A stretch of 64,000 nucleotides of DNA from Acidimicrobiales bacterium. GTDB lineage: Bacteria > Actinomycetota > Acidimicrobiia > Acidimicrobiales > AC-14. Positions 25,329 through 33,695 of the stretch are shown piece after piece. The stretch spans positions 1 through 64,000 of the forward strand of contig JAODBK010000067.1 of the NCBI GenBank assembly GCA_025463925.1, written 5' to 3'. A program made the translations under genes and the position numbers. Position 1 is the first letter of the stretch. Every line of letters begins with the position of its first letter. The notes beneath the pieces are model-generated. The model saw only the letters and a list, made by a program, of their open reading frames with translations, ran no database searches and was not told the origin of the DNA.

Positions 25329-26245
25329 GCCGAGAGCACGACCCGCGCCAGCGCCGCCGCCTCGTCGGGACCGTGCATGATGCTGGGCGCGACGACGGCC
25401 CGCATGCCCTCGGCTTCGACCGCGCCGGCCAGTGCCTCGTCCGCGGTGTCGATCACCAAGGTGGCGGCGAGGGGCGCGTAGAGGCGAGCCACGCCGACGA
25501 CCGACGCCTCGTGCCCGAGCTCGACCAAGAGCCGGTCGGCCGGGCCCTTGATGGCGGCGCCGGCGACGATCGGCGACACCGCGACGGCGTCGGCCCGCCG
25601 GGCCTCGACCGCGTCCCGGACACCGGGCACCGCGAGGATCGGGCCGATCGACAGCACCGGGTTCGACGGGCACACGACCACGAGCTCGGCCGAGGCCACC
25701 GCGTCGAGCACGCCCGGCCCCGGTCGCGCGGCGGAGTCGCCGTCGTAGCGGACCGCCTTCGCCGGCACTGCGTGGCGCCGGCCGACGAAGTACTCCTGGA
25801 ACGAGAGCTCGCCCTCACCGACGACGTCGACGCGCGTCTCCAGCCGGTCCTCGGTCGCCGGCAGCATCCGCAGGCCGAGGCCCCATGCCGACGCGATCTC
25901 GGCGGTGACCGCGGCCAGCCCGGCTCCCTCGGCCAGTCGCTGCGTCCGGTACAGGTGGGTGGCCAAGTCGCGGTCGCCGAGCCGGAACCAGGTCTGGCCG
26001 CCGTAGCGCGCCAGCGCGTCCATCGCCTGCCAGGTCTCGCCGACCAGGCCCCAGCCGGTCTCGGGGTTGACGGCGCCGGCCAGCGTGTAGGTGACGGTGT
26101 CGAGGTCGGGGCTGATGCGCAGGCCGTGCAGCACCATGTCGTCACCGACGTTGACGATGGCGGTCACGTCTTCGGGCGGGACGACGGCCAGCAGGCCCCG
26201 CAGGAGGCGAGCGGCGCCGACACCGCCGGCGAGTGCCGCGATCAC
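25325..26245 (-). CDS. cofD: Phospho(enol)lactate transferase of coenzyme F420 synthesis
   Basis: CofD/FbiA joins the lactyl or enolpyruvyl phosphate unit, activated by GTP, to FO to give (dehydro-)F420-0. The 306-residue protein has ALAGGVGAARLLRGL at the N-terminus, IVNVGDDMVLHGLRISPDLDTV, the GWGLVGETW segment and VVCPSNPVLSIGPILAVPG. The GTG start is preceded by a TAGCGT box at leaderless spacing. It is co-transcribed with cofE through a GTGA overlap. F420 would serve redox enzymes encoded elsewhere. Confidence 0.94.
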   Translation of the reverse strand: MIAALAGGVGAARLLRGLLAVVPPEDVTAIVNVGDDMVLHGLRISPDLDTVTYTLAGAVNPETGWGLVGETWQAMDALARYGGQTWFRLGDRDLATHLYRTQRLAEGAGLAAVTAEIASAWGLGLRMLPATEDRLETRVDVVGEGELSFQEYFVGRRHAVPAKAVRYDGDSAARPGPGVLDAVASAELVVVCPSNPVLSIGPILAVPGVRDAVEARRADAVAVSPIVAGAAIKGPADRLLVELGHEASVVGVARLYAPLAATLVIDTADEALAGAVEAEGMRAVVAPSIMHGPDEAAALARVVLSA

Positions 26246-26251
26246 GAGCGG

Positions 26252-26257
26252 ACGCTA
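26252..26257 (-). promoter_or_regulatory. Leaderless -10 box (TAGCGT) of cofD
   Basis: Read on the minus strand, TAGCGT lies 6 bases before the GTG at 26245, in the 20-base gap after the CAP gene. It lets cofDE be transcribed independently. Confidence 0.5.
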
Positions 26258-26265
26258 CCGCAGGG

Positions 26266-27489
26266 TTACTGCGCGACCGCTCGGGCGATGCCCCACGGGA
26301 ACATCGAGCCGTTCACGCATGCCGCGTTGACGCCGACCTGGCTCCCGGTCGTGGTGACGACCGCGCCGGTGGTGCCATTGACGATCGAGCCGGTCGCGGT
26401 CGGGCCGGGGAGGGTGGCGAGCGTCGGGAGCACCGGCGGCATCGCGTTGCCACCGACCGCGAACGGGTGCAACCCGCCGAACAGATCGGTGACGTAGCCG
26501 CCGGTGCCGTCGGGGAGCATCGTGAAGCTGCGGGCGACCGCGAACGGGTAGTACGCCGAGACGTTCGCGGCCGGCATGGCGCCGAAGGGATGCAGGCCGC
26601 CGAAGCCGTCGAGCACGTAGCCGCGGTTGCCGGTCGTCGGGTCGACCTGGATGTCGCGGGCGATGTCCCATCCGGTCCAGGACGCGCTGCCCGGGGCCGC
26701 CGGCGCGGCGCCGGCCTGATGGACGCCGCCCCAACCGTCGAGCACGTAGGCGCCGTTCCCGTCCGGGGTGACGGCGACGGCGCGGGCGATGTCCCAGCCC
26801 GACCAGTACGCACTCACCGGGATCGACGGCGCGCCGCCGGTCGGGTGCAGGCCGCCGAAGCCGTCGAGCACGTAGCCCTTGTGACCCGGGGTGAGGGAGA
26901 GGTCCCGCGCGATGTCCCAGCCCAACCAGTACGCGCTCACGCCCACGGTGGGCGCGCCGCCCACGGAGTGCACCCCACCGAAGCCGTCGAGGACGTACCC
27001 GGGCGTCGAGCAGCCGGCGAGCATCGGGACGGTGGCGATCGGCGGGCCCTGCACGAAGTCGAACGTCACCCACAAGGTGCTGCCCGACACCGCCACGCCG
27101 ACGCCGACGCGGTTGTAGCCGCCCATGATGTTGGCCTTGTGGGGCGCCGAGTTCCACAGCATGTCGCTCATCTGCTGCGGGGTCTGGCCGTACGCGATGT
27201 TCTCGCCGTAGCGCGTCCAACCGGGGACGATCGAGCTGATCGCGCCGCCCAGGTTGGGGTTGTGCACGAGGTTGCCGCTCGCCGCCACCGAGTCCGACCA
27301 GCCCCTCGCCAGCGTCGACAGCGCCGGGTCGAGCGACAGCGGCGCCAATCCGGCGCTCGCCCGCTGGCTGTTGAGGATCTGCGCGAACTGGGTCTCGGCC
27401 GCGGCCGGGTCGGCCCCGGCGTGGGCCGGCGGGGCCAGCGGCAGGGCCGCGATGGTCGACAGGGTCAGGATCGTGAGGAATCGCCGCAT
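26266..27489 (-). CDS. Secreted CAP-domain protein with C-terminal propeller-like repeats
   Basis: The 407-residue product has a signal peptide (about residues 1-25, cleaved near AHA-GA) and a CAP/SCP domain (about 30-148: FAQILNSQRASAGLAPL, GENIAYG, MLWNSAPHKANIM, VGVGVAV). After a short linker come about five repeats of 41-43 residues with the consensus GYVLDGFGGLHPFGGAP, then a variable part, then YWxGWDIARxxxxxPDG. The same repeats end the PGRP amidase at 42972. CAP domains occur in secreted proteins of unclear function; the repeats probably form extracellular propeller blades (inference). cofD follows after 20 bases from its own promoter. Confidence 0.85.
   Translation of the reverse strand: MRRFLTILTLSTIAALPLAPPAHAGADPAAAETQFAQILNSQRASAGLAPLSLDPALSTLARGWSDSVAASGNLVHNPNLGGAISSIVPGWTRYGENIAYGQTPQQMSDMLWNSAPHKANIMGGYNRVGVGVAVSGSTLWVTFDFVQGPPIATVPMLAGCSTPGYVLDGFGGVHSVGGAPTVGVSAYWLGWDIARDLSLTPGHKGYVLDGFGGLHPTGGAPSIPVSAYWSGWDIARAVAVTPDGNGAYVLDGWGGVHQAGAAPAAPGSASWTGWDIARDIQVDPTTGNRGYVLDGFGGLHPFGAMPAANVSAYYPFAVARSFTMLPDGTGGYVTDLFGGLHPFAVGGNAMPPVLPTLATLPGPTATGSIVNGTTGAVVTTTGSQVGVNAACVNGSMFPWGIARAVAQ
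26341..26998 (-). repeat. Tandem ~126-bp protein-repeat units in the CAP gene
   Basis: About five units of roughly 42 codons encode GYVLDGFGG-type blades. The reverse-strand motif CCGTCGAGCACGTA and close variants recur at about 126-base intervals. One unit shares an identical 40-base patch (26580-26619) with the PGRP gene at 43196-43235. Confidence 0.75.
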
Positions 27490-27686
27490 GGGAACTTTCC
27501 GCCGTTTCGGCTGTCGATTGCGTCAGATTTCGTATCGGCAGAGCCCGGGCGCGACTTGAGAGCGCCCGTTGGGGGATTGGGGGAGTTCGCCAGGCAAGCA
27601 CGCCGGCCCCGGAGGTGTCGAATCGTCCGATTTGGGGAGCCCGTGCGGCCGGGCCGGGATGCGGTGCTCCCCTAGGATCCCGCCGG
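27490..27686. other. Intergenic divergent region between the CAP and YfhO-like genes
   Basis: The longest gene-free gap in the window (197 bases). It contains a GGGCGC/GCGCCC hairpin (about 27547-27567), a GGAAAG binding site for the CAP gene and the promoter of the forward gene. Nothing resembling an RNA gene is seen. Confidence 0.5.
27673..27678 (+). promoter_or_regulatory. Leaderless -10 box (TAGGAT) of the YfhO-like gene
   Basis: TAGGAT lies 8 bases before the ATG at 27687 with no ribosome binding site between them. Confidence 0.5.
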
Positions 27687-30026
27687 ATGGCGAGGCGCCT
27701 GTGGATCCCCATCGCGGCGCCGGTCGCCCTCTTCGCCAACGCGCTGGCGGGCCGCCGCCTGCTCGCCGACGGCGACGCGTACCACCACTACCTGCCGCTG
27801 CACATCCTCGCCGCGCGCGCCGTGAAGGCCGGCCACCTCCCGGTCTGGAACCCGTTCGCCTTCGGGGGCTACCCGCTGCTCGCGGCCGGCCAGGTGGCGG
27901 CCTTCTACCCGCCGAACTGGTTGTTCCTCGGCCTCGGCCCGGTGTTCGCCAACAACCTCATCGTGGTGTTCGACTTCATGTTGGCGGCCGCCGGCGCCAC
28001 CCTTCTCGCGCGCCGCCTCACCGGCGACGACGCCGCCGCGGTGGTGGGCGGGTTGAGCTTCGGTCTGTGCGGCTTCTTCTTCTCGCACACGCAGCACCAG
28101 TCGATCATCGCCGCCGTCGCCTGGTTGCCCTGGACGCTGCTGGGCTTCGAGCTCCTGCGCGAGCGGTTCACACCGTTGCGGTTCCTCCTGACGGCGGCGT
28201 CGCTCGGCCTCGAGCTGATCGCCGGCCACAGCCAGATGTTCTTCATGGCGATCGCGATGGTGGTGCTCTACGCCATCGTGCTGTCCGTGGTCGACGCGAC
28301 CGGCGCGGCGGCGCGGGCCCGACCGATCCTGCTCGCCGGGGCCATCGTCGCCGCCGGCGCCGGGATCTCCGCCATCCAGCTGGCGCCGACCGCGGCCGTC
28401 CTGCACGCCACCGATCGCTCCAACCTGCCGTACGCCGAGGCGGTCACGTACGCGTTCCCGTCGAGCCACACCGCGCTGATGGCGTTCCCATACCTGTTCG
28501 GTGACGAGGGCGCGCCGGCGGGCCCGTTCGACCGGCATTACCGGGGCAAATGGAACCTCACCGAGCTCGGCGTGTACCCCGGGCTCGCCGCCGCGGTGCT
28601 CGGCGCCGCCGGGCTGGCCGCGGCGAAGCGCGACCGCCGGGTGATCGCGCTGCTCGTCGTGGCGGTCGCCGGCACGATCGCGTCGATGGCCGACGCCACG
28701 CCGTTCGGCCATCTCATCTACCGGCTGCCGGTGTACGGCCAGTTCCGATCGTGGTCGAGGTACGCGCTCGGACTCGACCTCGCGGTGGCGATGCTGGCGG
28801 CCTACGGCGTGGCCCTCCTCCGCCGGCCCACCGACCGCCACGCGCGCCGAGGCGCGCTGCAGCGGGCCGGCGCCGCCGCAGGGATCGCGGTCGCCGCCGC
28901 ACTCGTCGTGCCGCACCTCCACTCGGTCCACCCGTTCGTCGTGAAGGGCGGCGCCCGCGCCGCGGCGCTGCTGCTGCCGTGCTCGGCCGCGGTGCTGGCC
29001 GCGGTGTGCTGCCTCTTCTTCAGGCGATTCCCGCGCGCCGCCGCCGGGGCCGCCGCGCTCGTCGTCGTTGCCGACGCGCTGGCGTTCGGCTGGTTCTCGA
29101 CCTGGCGGACGAAGTCGCCGTCGATCACGCGCATGGAACGCGAGTACTCCGCCACGTCCACGCCGGCCGACGGGCCGGTGATCGACGCGCCCGGCGGCAT
29201 CGACCGCCGGATGTTCCTCGGCATCAACCCGGGCGCGCCGCCCCAGTACGTCGACGAGACGGACGTCGCCGGGATCCGCTCGGTCAACGGCTTCGACCCA
29301 CTGGCGCCCCGCGACTACCTGCGGGCCGTCGGCGGCATGGCGTACTTCGGCTCGTTGACGCGACCGGCCGACGCGTGGCGGCCCACGAGTCACCTGCTCG
29401 ACCTGCTCAGGGTCACGACGATCGTGGAGGACCCGCGCACCACGCCGCCGCTGCCGCCGGACGGTGGCCTGCTCGGTCCGGCGCGCGCGGTGGCGGGCCT
29501 CGACCATCCGCTCAACCGCTACGACTACCGGCCGAGGCTCCCGGACATGTTCGTCGTCGGCGCGGTCGAGCGGCGGCCCCGGCAGTCGATCATCGCCGGG
29601 ATCGACGGCACGTCGACCCTTCCCTGGGACCCCGGCGCGACCGCGCTGGTCGACGCCGGCGCGTCCTGCGACGCATGCCCGACCGGTCCGCCGGGCCGGG
29701 CCGGCGAGGTGCACGACGAGGTGTGGGCCACCAGCAGCGTCTCGGCCGACGTGGTCGCGGTGCGGCCGGGGCTGCTCGTCGTCAGCCAGGGCACGTTCCC
29801 GGGGTGGCGGGCGTCAGTGGATGGCCGCGCCACCAAGGTCGTGCGGGCCAACGCGACGTTCCTCGCGGTGGCCGTCGGAGCCGGCACCCACCACGTGGTG
29901 TTCAGCTACCGCGCGCCGGGCCTCGTCGCCGGTGCCGTCGGGTCGGCCCTCACCCTCGTCGTGCTGATCGGGTGGGTGCTCATCGACCGGCGTCGTGCCG
30001 CAGCACCACCAGCCCGCGCCTGGTGA
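27687..30026 (+). CDS. YfhO-like polytopic membrane protein (GT-C type)
   Basis: The 779-residue protein has about a dozen membrane spans and a C-terminal soluble domain. An acidic loop early in the sequence (LLADGDAYHHYLPLH) and the WNPFAFGGYPLLAAGQ segment match YfhO-type proteins, related to polyprenyl-phosphate-sugar-dependent GT-C glycosyltransferases. The C-terminal region ends with a beta-rich ISQGTFPGWRASVDG-type fold seen as VSQGTFPGWRASVDG. It probably glycosylates an envelope polymer outside the membrane; donor and acceptor are unknown. Its 3' end overlaps the converging HAD gene by 47 bases. A second GT-C-like protein lies at 59458. Confidence 0.8.
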   Translation: MARRLWIPIAAPVALFANALAGRRLLADGDAYHHYLPLHILAARAVKAGHLPVWNPFAFGGYPLLAAGQVAAFYPPNWLFLGLGPVFANNLIVVFDFMLAAAGATLLARRLTGDDAAAVVGGLSFGLCGFFFSHTQHQSIIAAVAWLPWTLLGFELLRERFTPLRFLLTAASLGLELIAGHSQMFFMAIAMVVLYAIVLSVVDATGAAARARPILLAGAIVAAGAGISAIQLAPTAAVLHATDRSNLPYAEAVTYAFPSSHTALMAFPYLFGDEGAPAGPFDRHYRGKWNLTELGVYPGLAAAVLGAAGLAAAKRDRRVIALLVVAVAGTIASMADATPFGHLIYRLPVYGQFRSWSRYALGLDLAVAMLAAYGVALLRRPTDRHARRGALQRAGAAAGIAVAAALVVPHLHSVHPFVVKGGARAAALLLPCSAAVLAAVCCLFFRRFPRAAAGAAALVVVADALAFGWFSTWRTKSPSITRMEREYSATSTPADGPVIDAPGGIDRRMFLGINPGAPPQYVDETDVAGIRSVNGFDPLAPRDYLRAVGGMAYFGSLTRPADAWRPTSHLLDLLRVTTIVEDPRTTPPLPPDGGLLGPARAVAGLDHPLNRYDYRPRLPDMFVVGAVERRPRQSIIAGIDGTSTLPWDPGATALVDAGASCDACPTGPPGRAGEVHDEVWATSSVSADVVAVRPGLLVVSQGTFPGWRASVDGRATKVVRANATFLAVAVGAGTHHVVFSYRAPGLVAGAVGSALTLVVLIGWVLIDRRRAAAPPARAW

Positions 30027-30618
30027 CCATCGTGGCGACGTCGGCCACCTCGAGCATGTCGGCGTCGCCGCGCGAGTTGCCGTAGGCCCACAGCCGAGCC
30101 GGCCGGTCGTCGCCGAGGTGGGCCCGGAGACGCGCGACCTTCTCGGCGCCCTGCACGTTGGCGCCCACGAGCCGTCCGGTGAGTCGACCGTCCCGGTCGA
30201 CCTCCAAGCGGGTCGCCAGCGTTGCGTGGAACCCGAGCCGGCGCGCGATCGGATCGACGTACAGCTCCGGCGACGCCGACACCACCAGCAAGGTGTCGCC
30301 GCGCGCGCGATGCCAGTCGATCTTCTCGATCACCGCCGGGCGCAGCCGCCGGGTGAGCACGTCGTCGGTGTACCGCTGCACGACTCGCTCGACATCGGCG
30401 ATGTCACGACCCGCGAGGAGCCGGGCCAGGACGGCCGCCTTGGCTGCGTCGGCGTCGGCGCGGCCGGTGGCGGCCAGCGCCAGTGCCGGGCCATGGCGCA
30501 TCAGCGCGGTGACGACGGCCCGGTTGCCACAGAGGCGCCCGAGGAACCCGAGCAGGGTGTCGCCGAGGGTGATGGTGCCGTCGAAGTCGAACGCCGCGAC
30601 GTCGGGCCGCGCGGTCAC
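29980..30618 (-). CDS. HAD-superfamily IB phosphatase, last gene of the DPA operon
   Basis: The 212-residue protein has the HAD motifs DFDGTIT (Asp11, Asp13), VVSASPELY and YGNSRGDADML, the subclass IB pattern of phosphoserine-phosphatase-like enzymes. The GTG at 30618 gives this compact form and lies 10 bases after the DprE2 stop. Decaprenyl-phosphoryl-arabinose synthesis needs a phosphatase between the UbiA and DprE1 steps. As the only phosphatase in this operon, it is a candidate for that step (inference from context; mycobacteria are thought to use a different family). It could also act on another phosphomonoester. Confidence 0.82.
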   Translation of the reverse strand: MTARPDVAAFDFDGTITLGDTLLGFLGRLCGNRAVVTALMRHGPALALAATGRADADAAKAAVLARLLAGRDIADVERVVQRYTDDVLTRRLRPAVIEKIDWHRARGDTLLVVSASPELYVDPIARRLGFHATLATRLEVDRDGRLTGRLVGANVQGAEKVARLRAHLGDDRPARLWAYGNSRGDADMLEVADVATMVTRRGLVVLRHDAGR

Positions 30619-30628
30619 GGGCGGGCGG

Positions 30629-31405
30629 CTACCGGTCGATCCGGCGCCACACCGGACGCGGCAGCAGCTTGAGCCCGGCGAAGACCCAGCGCAGCGCCGG
30701 TGGCACCCACACGGTGTCGGCGCGGGTCCGGAGACCATGCACGATCGCGTCCGCGACGGCGTCCGGTGTCGTCGTCATCGGCTGGTCGGGCAGGCCGGCC
30801 GTCATCTTGGTGCGGACGAATCCGGGCCGCACCACCATGACATGCACACCGGTGCCGTGCAGATGGTCGGCCAGCCCTTCGGCGAAACCGTCGCCGCCTG
30901 CCTTCGACGCGCCGTAGGGAAAGTTCGATCGCCGCACGCGCTGGCCGGCCACCGACGACAGCCAGACGATGTCGCCGTGGCCCTGGCCGGCGAGGAGCTG
31001 CGCAGCGAGCATCAGCACCGACGCCGAGCCGAGCACGTTGGTGTGCAGAACGGCGAGCGCTTCACCGGTCTGCTCGCGGGTCACGGCGGGGTCGCCCAAC
31101 ACGCCGAACGCGACCAGCACGAGGTCGATGTCGCCGTGGCGCGCCGCGACCTCGTCGAACAGCGCGGCGTGGGACTCGACATCGTCGGCGTCGAACTCGA
31201 CGAGCTCGACGACCAGGCCCGGCCGGATGGCGCGCAGCTCGCCGGCCAGCGCATCCAACCGGGACTCGGCGTGCCGCGCCGCAAGGACGACCGTGCCGAG
31301 GCGCGAGCCTCCGTCGGTCAGGAGTCGTCGGACCGTCGCCCGCGCGATGTCCGAGCCGCCGCCGAGGACGAGCGCCGACTGCACGGCGCCGAGCGCGTCG
31401 CGCAC
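30629..31405 (-). CDS. dprE2: Decaprenylphosphoryl-2-keto-ribose reductase
   Basis: It reduces the 2-keto intermediate to decaprenylphosphoryl-arabinose with NADH, completing epimerisation begun by DprE1. The 258-residue classical SDR has VLGGGSDIARA, a catalytic serine in WLSSVAGQ and YGASKAGGD, and RPGFVRTKMTAGLP. The N-terminal GGGSDIA loop and the C-terminal WVPPALRWVFAGLKLLPRPVWRR membrane-associating tail match DprE2 proteins. The GTG start lies 3 bases after the dprE1 stop. Confidence 0.9.
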   Translation of the reverse strand: MRDALGAVQSALVLGGGSDIARATVRRLLTDGGSRLGTVVLAARHAESRLDALAGELRAIRPGLVVELVEFDADDVESHAALFDEVAARHGDIDLVLVAFGVLGDPAVTREQTGEALAVLHTNVLGSASVLMLAAQLLAGQGHGDIVWLSSVAGQRVRRSNFPYGASKAGGDGFAEGLADHLHGTGVHVMVVRPGFVRTKMTAGLPDQPMTTTPDAVADAIVHGLRTRADTVWVPPALRWVFAGLKLLPRPVWRRIDR

Positions 31406-31408
31406 CGG

Positions 31409-32767
31409 TTACACGAGCCCGAGCCGGCGCGCCAGGTCGGACACCATGCGCCCGTTGGGATCGAGGCGGTTACGCACCGCCCGCCACTCGTCGAGGCGCG
31501 GGTACATGGCGGGCAGCAGCTCGGGCCGCAGGCGCGAGTCCTTGGCCAGGTACACCCGGCCGCCGGCGGCGACGACCAGCTCGTCGAGGCCGTCGAGCAG
31601 CGCGCCGAGCCCGTCGACCGCCGCCGGGAGGTCGAGCGCCAGCGTCCACCCCGCGATCGGGAAGCTGAGCGGCCCGGGGTCGCCGGGCCCGAACGCCTTC
31701 AGCACCGCGAGGAACGACGGGCAGCGGGCCGCGCTCAGCCGCGCCACCGCGGTCCGCACCGCGTCCTCGGCTCCGAACGGCACCACGAACTGGTACTGGA
31801 GGAAGCCGTGCCGGCCGTAGACGCGGTTCCAGTCGCGGACGCCGTCGAGTGGATGGAAGAACGCCGAGATCGACTCGAGCCCGGTGTGCCGCTTCGGTGC
31901 CTTGCGGAACCACAGCTCGTTGAACGCGGCGACGGTGAGCCGGTTGAGGAGCCCGCTGGGCACGAACGGCGGTGCGCCGAGTCGCTCGCGCGGGTCGAAC
32001 CGGAGCGGGTCGCGTCGGGGCCGCGCCGGCAGGTCGGCGAGCCGAGCGTGGTCGCCGCGCGCGAGCACCGAACGGCCCATGGCACCGCGGCGCGCCATGA
32101 GGTCGATCCATGCGACGGAGTAGCGGTAGTGCTGGTCGCCCGTCGACATGCGGGCCATCGCGTCGTCGAGGTCGGCGGCCCGCTCGGTGTCGACGAGCAT
32201 CAGCGACGACTCGATCGGCAACAGCTGCACGTCGGCCTGGGTGACCACGCCGGTGAGGCCCATGCCGCCGGCGGTGGCCCAGAAGACGTCGGCATCCGTC
32301 GTCGGGTCGACTCGCTGGTCGCGCCCGTCGGGCGTGCGCAGCGTCAGCGCAGTGACGTGCCCGGCGAAGCTGCCCTCGACGTGGTGGTTCTTGCCGTGGA
32401 TGTCGGCGGCGACCGCGCCCCCGACCGTGACATGGCGGGTGCCCGGCGACACCGGCACGAACCAGCCGAGCGGCACCACCGCCCGCATGAGCTGGTCGAG
32501 GCTGAGACCGGCGTCGACCGTCACCGCGCCGGACTCGACGTCGACCCCGCGCAGTGCGGCCATGCCCGTCATGTCGAGCACGGTGCCGCCGGCGTTCTGC
32601 GCGGCGTCGCCGTAGCTGCGGCCGAGGCCCCGCGCGATCGCTCCTCGTGATCCGGCCGACTTCAGCGCCAGCCCGACATCCTCGGGAAGCGTCGGGTGGG
32701 TCACGTCGGCGCCGGTCGGCGCGGTGCGGCCCCAGCCGGTCAGCAGGCGACGGTCAGCTGCCAACAT
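31409..32767 (-). CDS. dprE1: Decaprenylphosphoryl-ribose 2'-oxidase
   Basis: This FAD enzyme oxidises decaprenylphosphoryl-ribose to the 2-keto form. The 452-residue protein carries the FAD-binding segments [35 protein letters not shown] and MGLTGVVTQ, and the DprE1-type C-terminus [24 protein letters not shown]. The residue aligned by me with the benzothiazinone-reactive cysteine of mycobacterial DprE1 is Ala377 (GWTLALDLP), so that covalent adduct could not form. It overlaps the UbiA gene by 14 bases and precedes dprE2. Confidence 0.93.
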   Translation of the reverse strand: MLAADRRLLTGWGRTAPTGADVTHPTLPEDVGLALKSAGSRGAIARGLGRSYGDAAQNAGGTVLDMTGMAALRGVDVESGAVTVDAGLSLDQLMRAVVPLGWFVPVSPGTRHVTVGGAVAADIHGKNHHVEGSFAGHVTALTLRTPDGRDQRVDPTTDADVFWATAGGMGLTGVVTQADVQLLPIESSLMLVDTERAADLDDAMARMSTGDQHYRYSVAWIDLMARRGAMGRSVLARGDHARLADLPARPRRDPLRFDPRERLGAPPFVPSGLLNRLTVAAFNELWFRKAPKRHTGLESISAFFHPLDGVRDWNRVYGRHGFLQYQFVVPFGAEDAVRTAVARLSAARCPSFLAVLKAFGPGDPGPLSFPIAGWTLALDLPAAVDGLGALLDGLDELVVAAGGRVYLAKDSRLRPELLPAMYPRLDEWRAVRNRLDPNGRMVSDLARRLGLV

Positions 32768-33695
32768 AGACAGCCAGGCCGAAGACCGCGATCCAGACGA
32801 CGCCCAGCACCAGCAACGTCTGGTCCCCGAGGATCACGTCCTCGGGCGCGCTCCCGTGCCCGGTCTCGAGGAGCAGCGCGTATCGCAGCAGCGCCAGCAC
32901 GAACGGGACGATGGAGAGCTCGTACAGCGGCAGGCCGCCCTTGCTGGTGAGGTGCTGCTGCTCGAACGCCCACAGGCAGTACGCGGTCATCGCGATCGCA
33001 GACGCCGTCATCCAGACGTAGCGGAGGTAGCTCAGCGGATAGTCGCCGAGGGTCGAGCGCACCGACGCCCGGTCATCGCCCAGGTCCTTGTGCTCGCCGT
33101 ACCGCTTGCCGGCGACCATGAAGAGCGAGCCGAACGACGCCACGATGAGGAACCACTGCGAGATAGGGACGCGCACCGCGACGCCGCCGGCCACGGCGCG
33201 GATGACGAACCCCGACGCCACGACCGCGATGTCGACGACCGCGACGTGCTTCAGGCCGAGGTTGTACGCGGTCGTGAGCGCGATGTAGATGCCGACGACC
33301 GCGGCGAACTTCCACCCGACGACGAAGGCCAGCCCGAGCCCGAGCGCGCCGACGACCAGCCCGACGACGAGCGCGGTCGGCTCGGGCACCGCGCCCGACG
33401 CGATCGGCCGGTGCCGCTTCGTCGGGTGCCGGCGGTCGGCCTCGCGGTCGACCACGTCGTTGACGATATAGTTGCCACTGGCGACGAGGCAGAACGCCGC
33501 GAGGGCGACCACGCTGCGCTCGAGCACGACGCGGTGGGTGAGCACACCGGCGGCGCCGGGCGCCGCCAGGACCAGCACGTTCTTCGCCCACTGCTTCGGC
33601 CTCGCCGCCCGGAGGAGGCCGCTCACGATGCCGGCGGCTCCGTTCGACGCCACTGGCGTCGCCGTCTCCTCGGCAGTCGTCGCGGGACTGGTCAC
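32754..33695 (-). CDS. Decaprenyl-phosphate phosphoribosyltransferase (UbiA family)
   Basis: It transfers 5-phosphoribose from PRPP to decaprenyl phosphate, the committed step to decaprenylphosphoryl-arabinose. The 313-residue polytopic UbiA-fold protein has [13 protein letters not shown], the first Asp motif NDVVDREAD (79-87) with [11 protein letters not shown], and the second region [13 protein letters not shown]. These features match DPPR synthase (mycobacterial Rv3806c) rather than quinone prenyltransferases, and the next genes are dprE1 and dprE2. The GTG start overlaps the upstream GT4 stop (GTGA). Confidence 0.92.
   Translation of the reverse strand: MTSPATTAEETATPVASNGAAGIVSGLLRAARPKQWAKNVLVLAAPGAAGVLTHRVVLERSVVALAAFCLVASGNYIVNDVVDREADRRHPTKRHRPIASGAVPEPTALVVGLVVGALGLGLAFVVGWKFAAVVGIYIALTTAYNLGLKHVAVVDIAVVASGFVIRAVAGGVAVRVPISQWFLIVASFGSLFMVAGKRYGEHKDLGDDRASVRSTLGDYPLSYLRYVWMTASAIAMTAYCLWAFEQQHLTSKGGLPLYELSIVPFVLALLRYALLLETGHGSAPEDVILGDQTLLVLGVVWIAVFGLAVYVGS

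Noticed and set aside
27547-27567. GGGCGC/GCGCCC hairpin in the CAP/YfhO intergenic region
   Set aside because: Only six base pairs in very GC-rich DNA, which is likely by chance; no U tract or gene end nearby.
30619-30738. Forty-codon N-terminal extension of the HAD phosphatase
   Set aside because: It overlaps the dprE2 gene, is Cys/Pro/Gly-rich and unlike HAD proteins; the GTG at 30618 gives the normal start.
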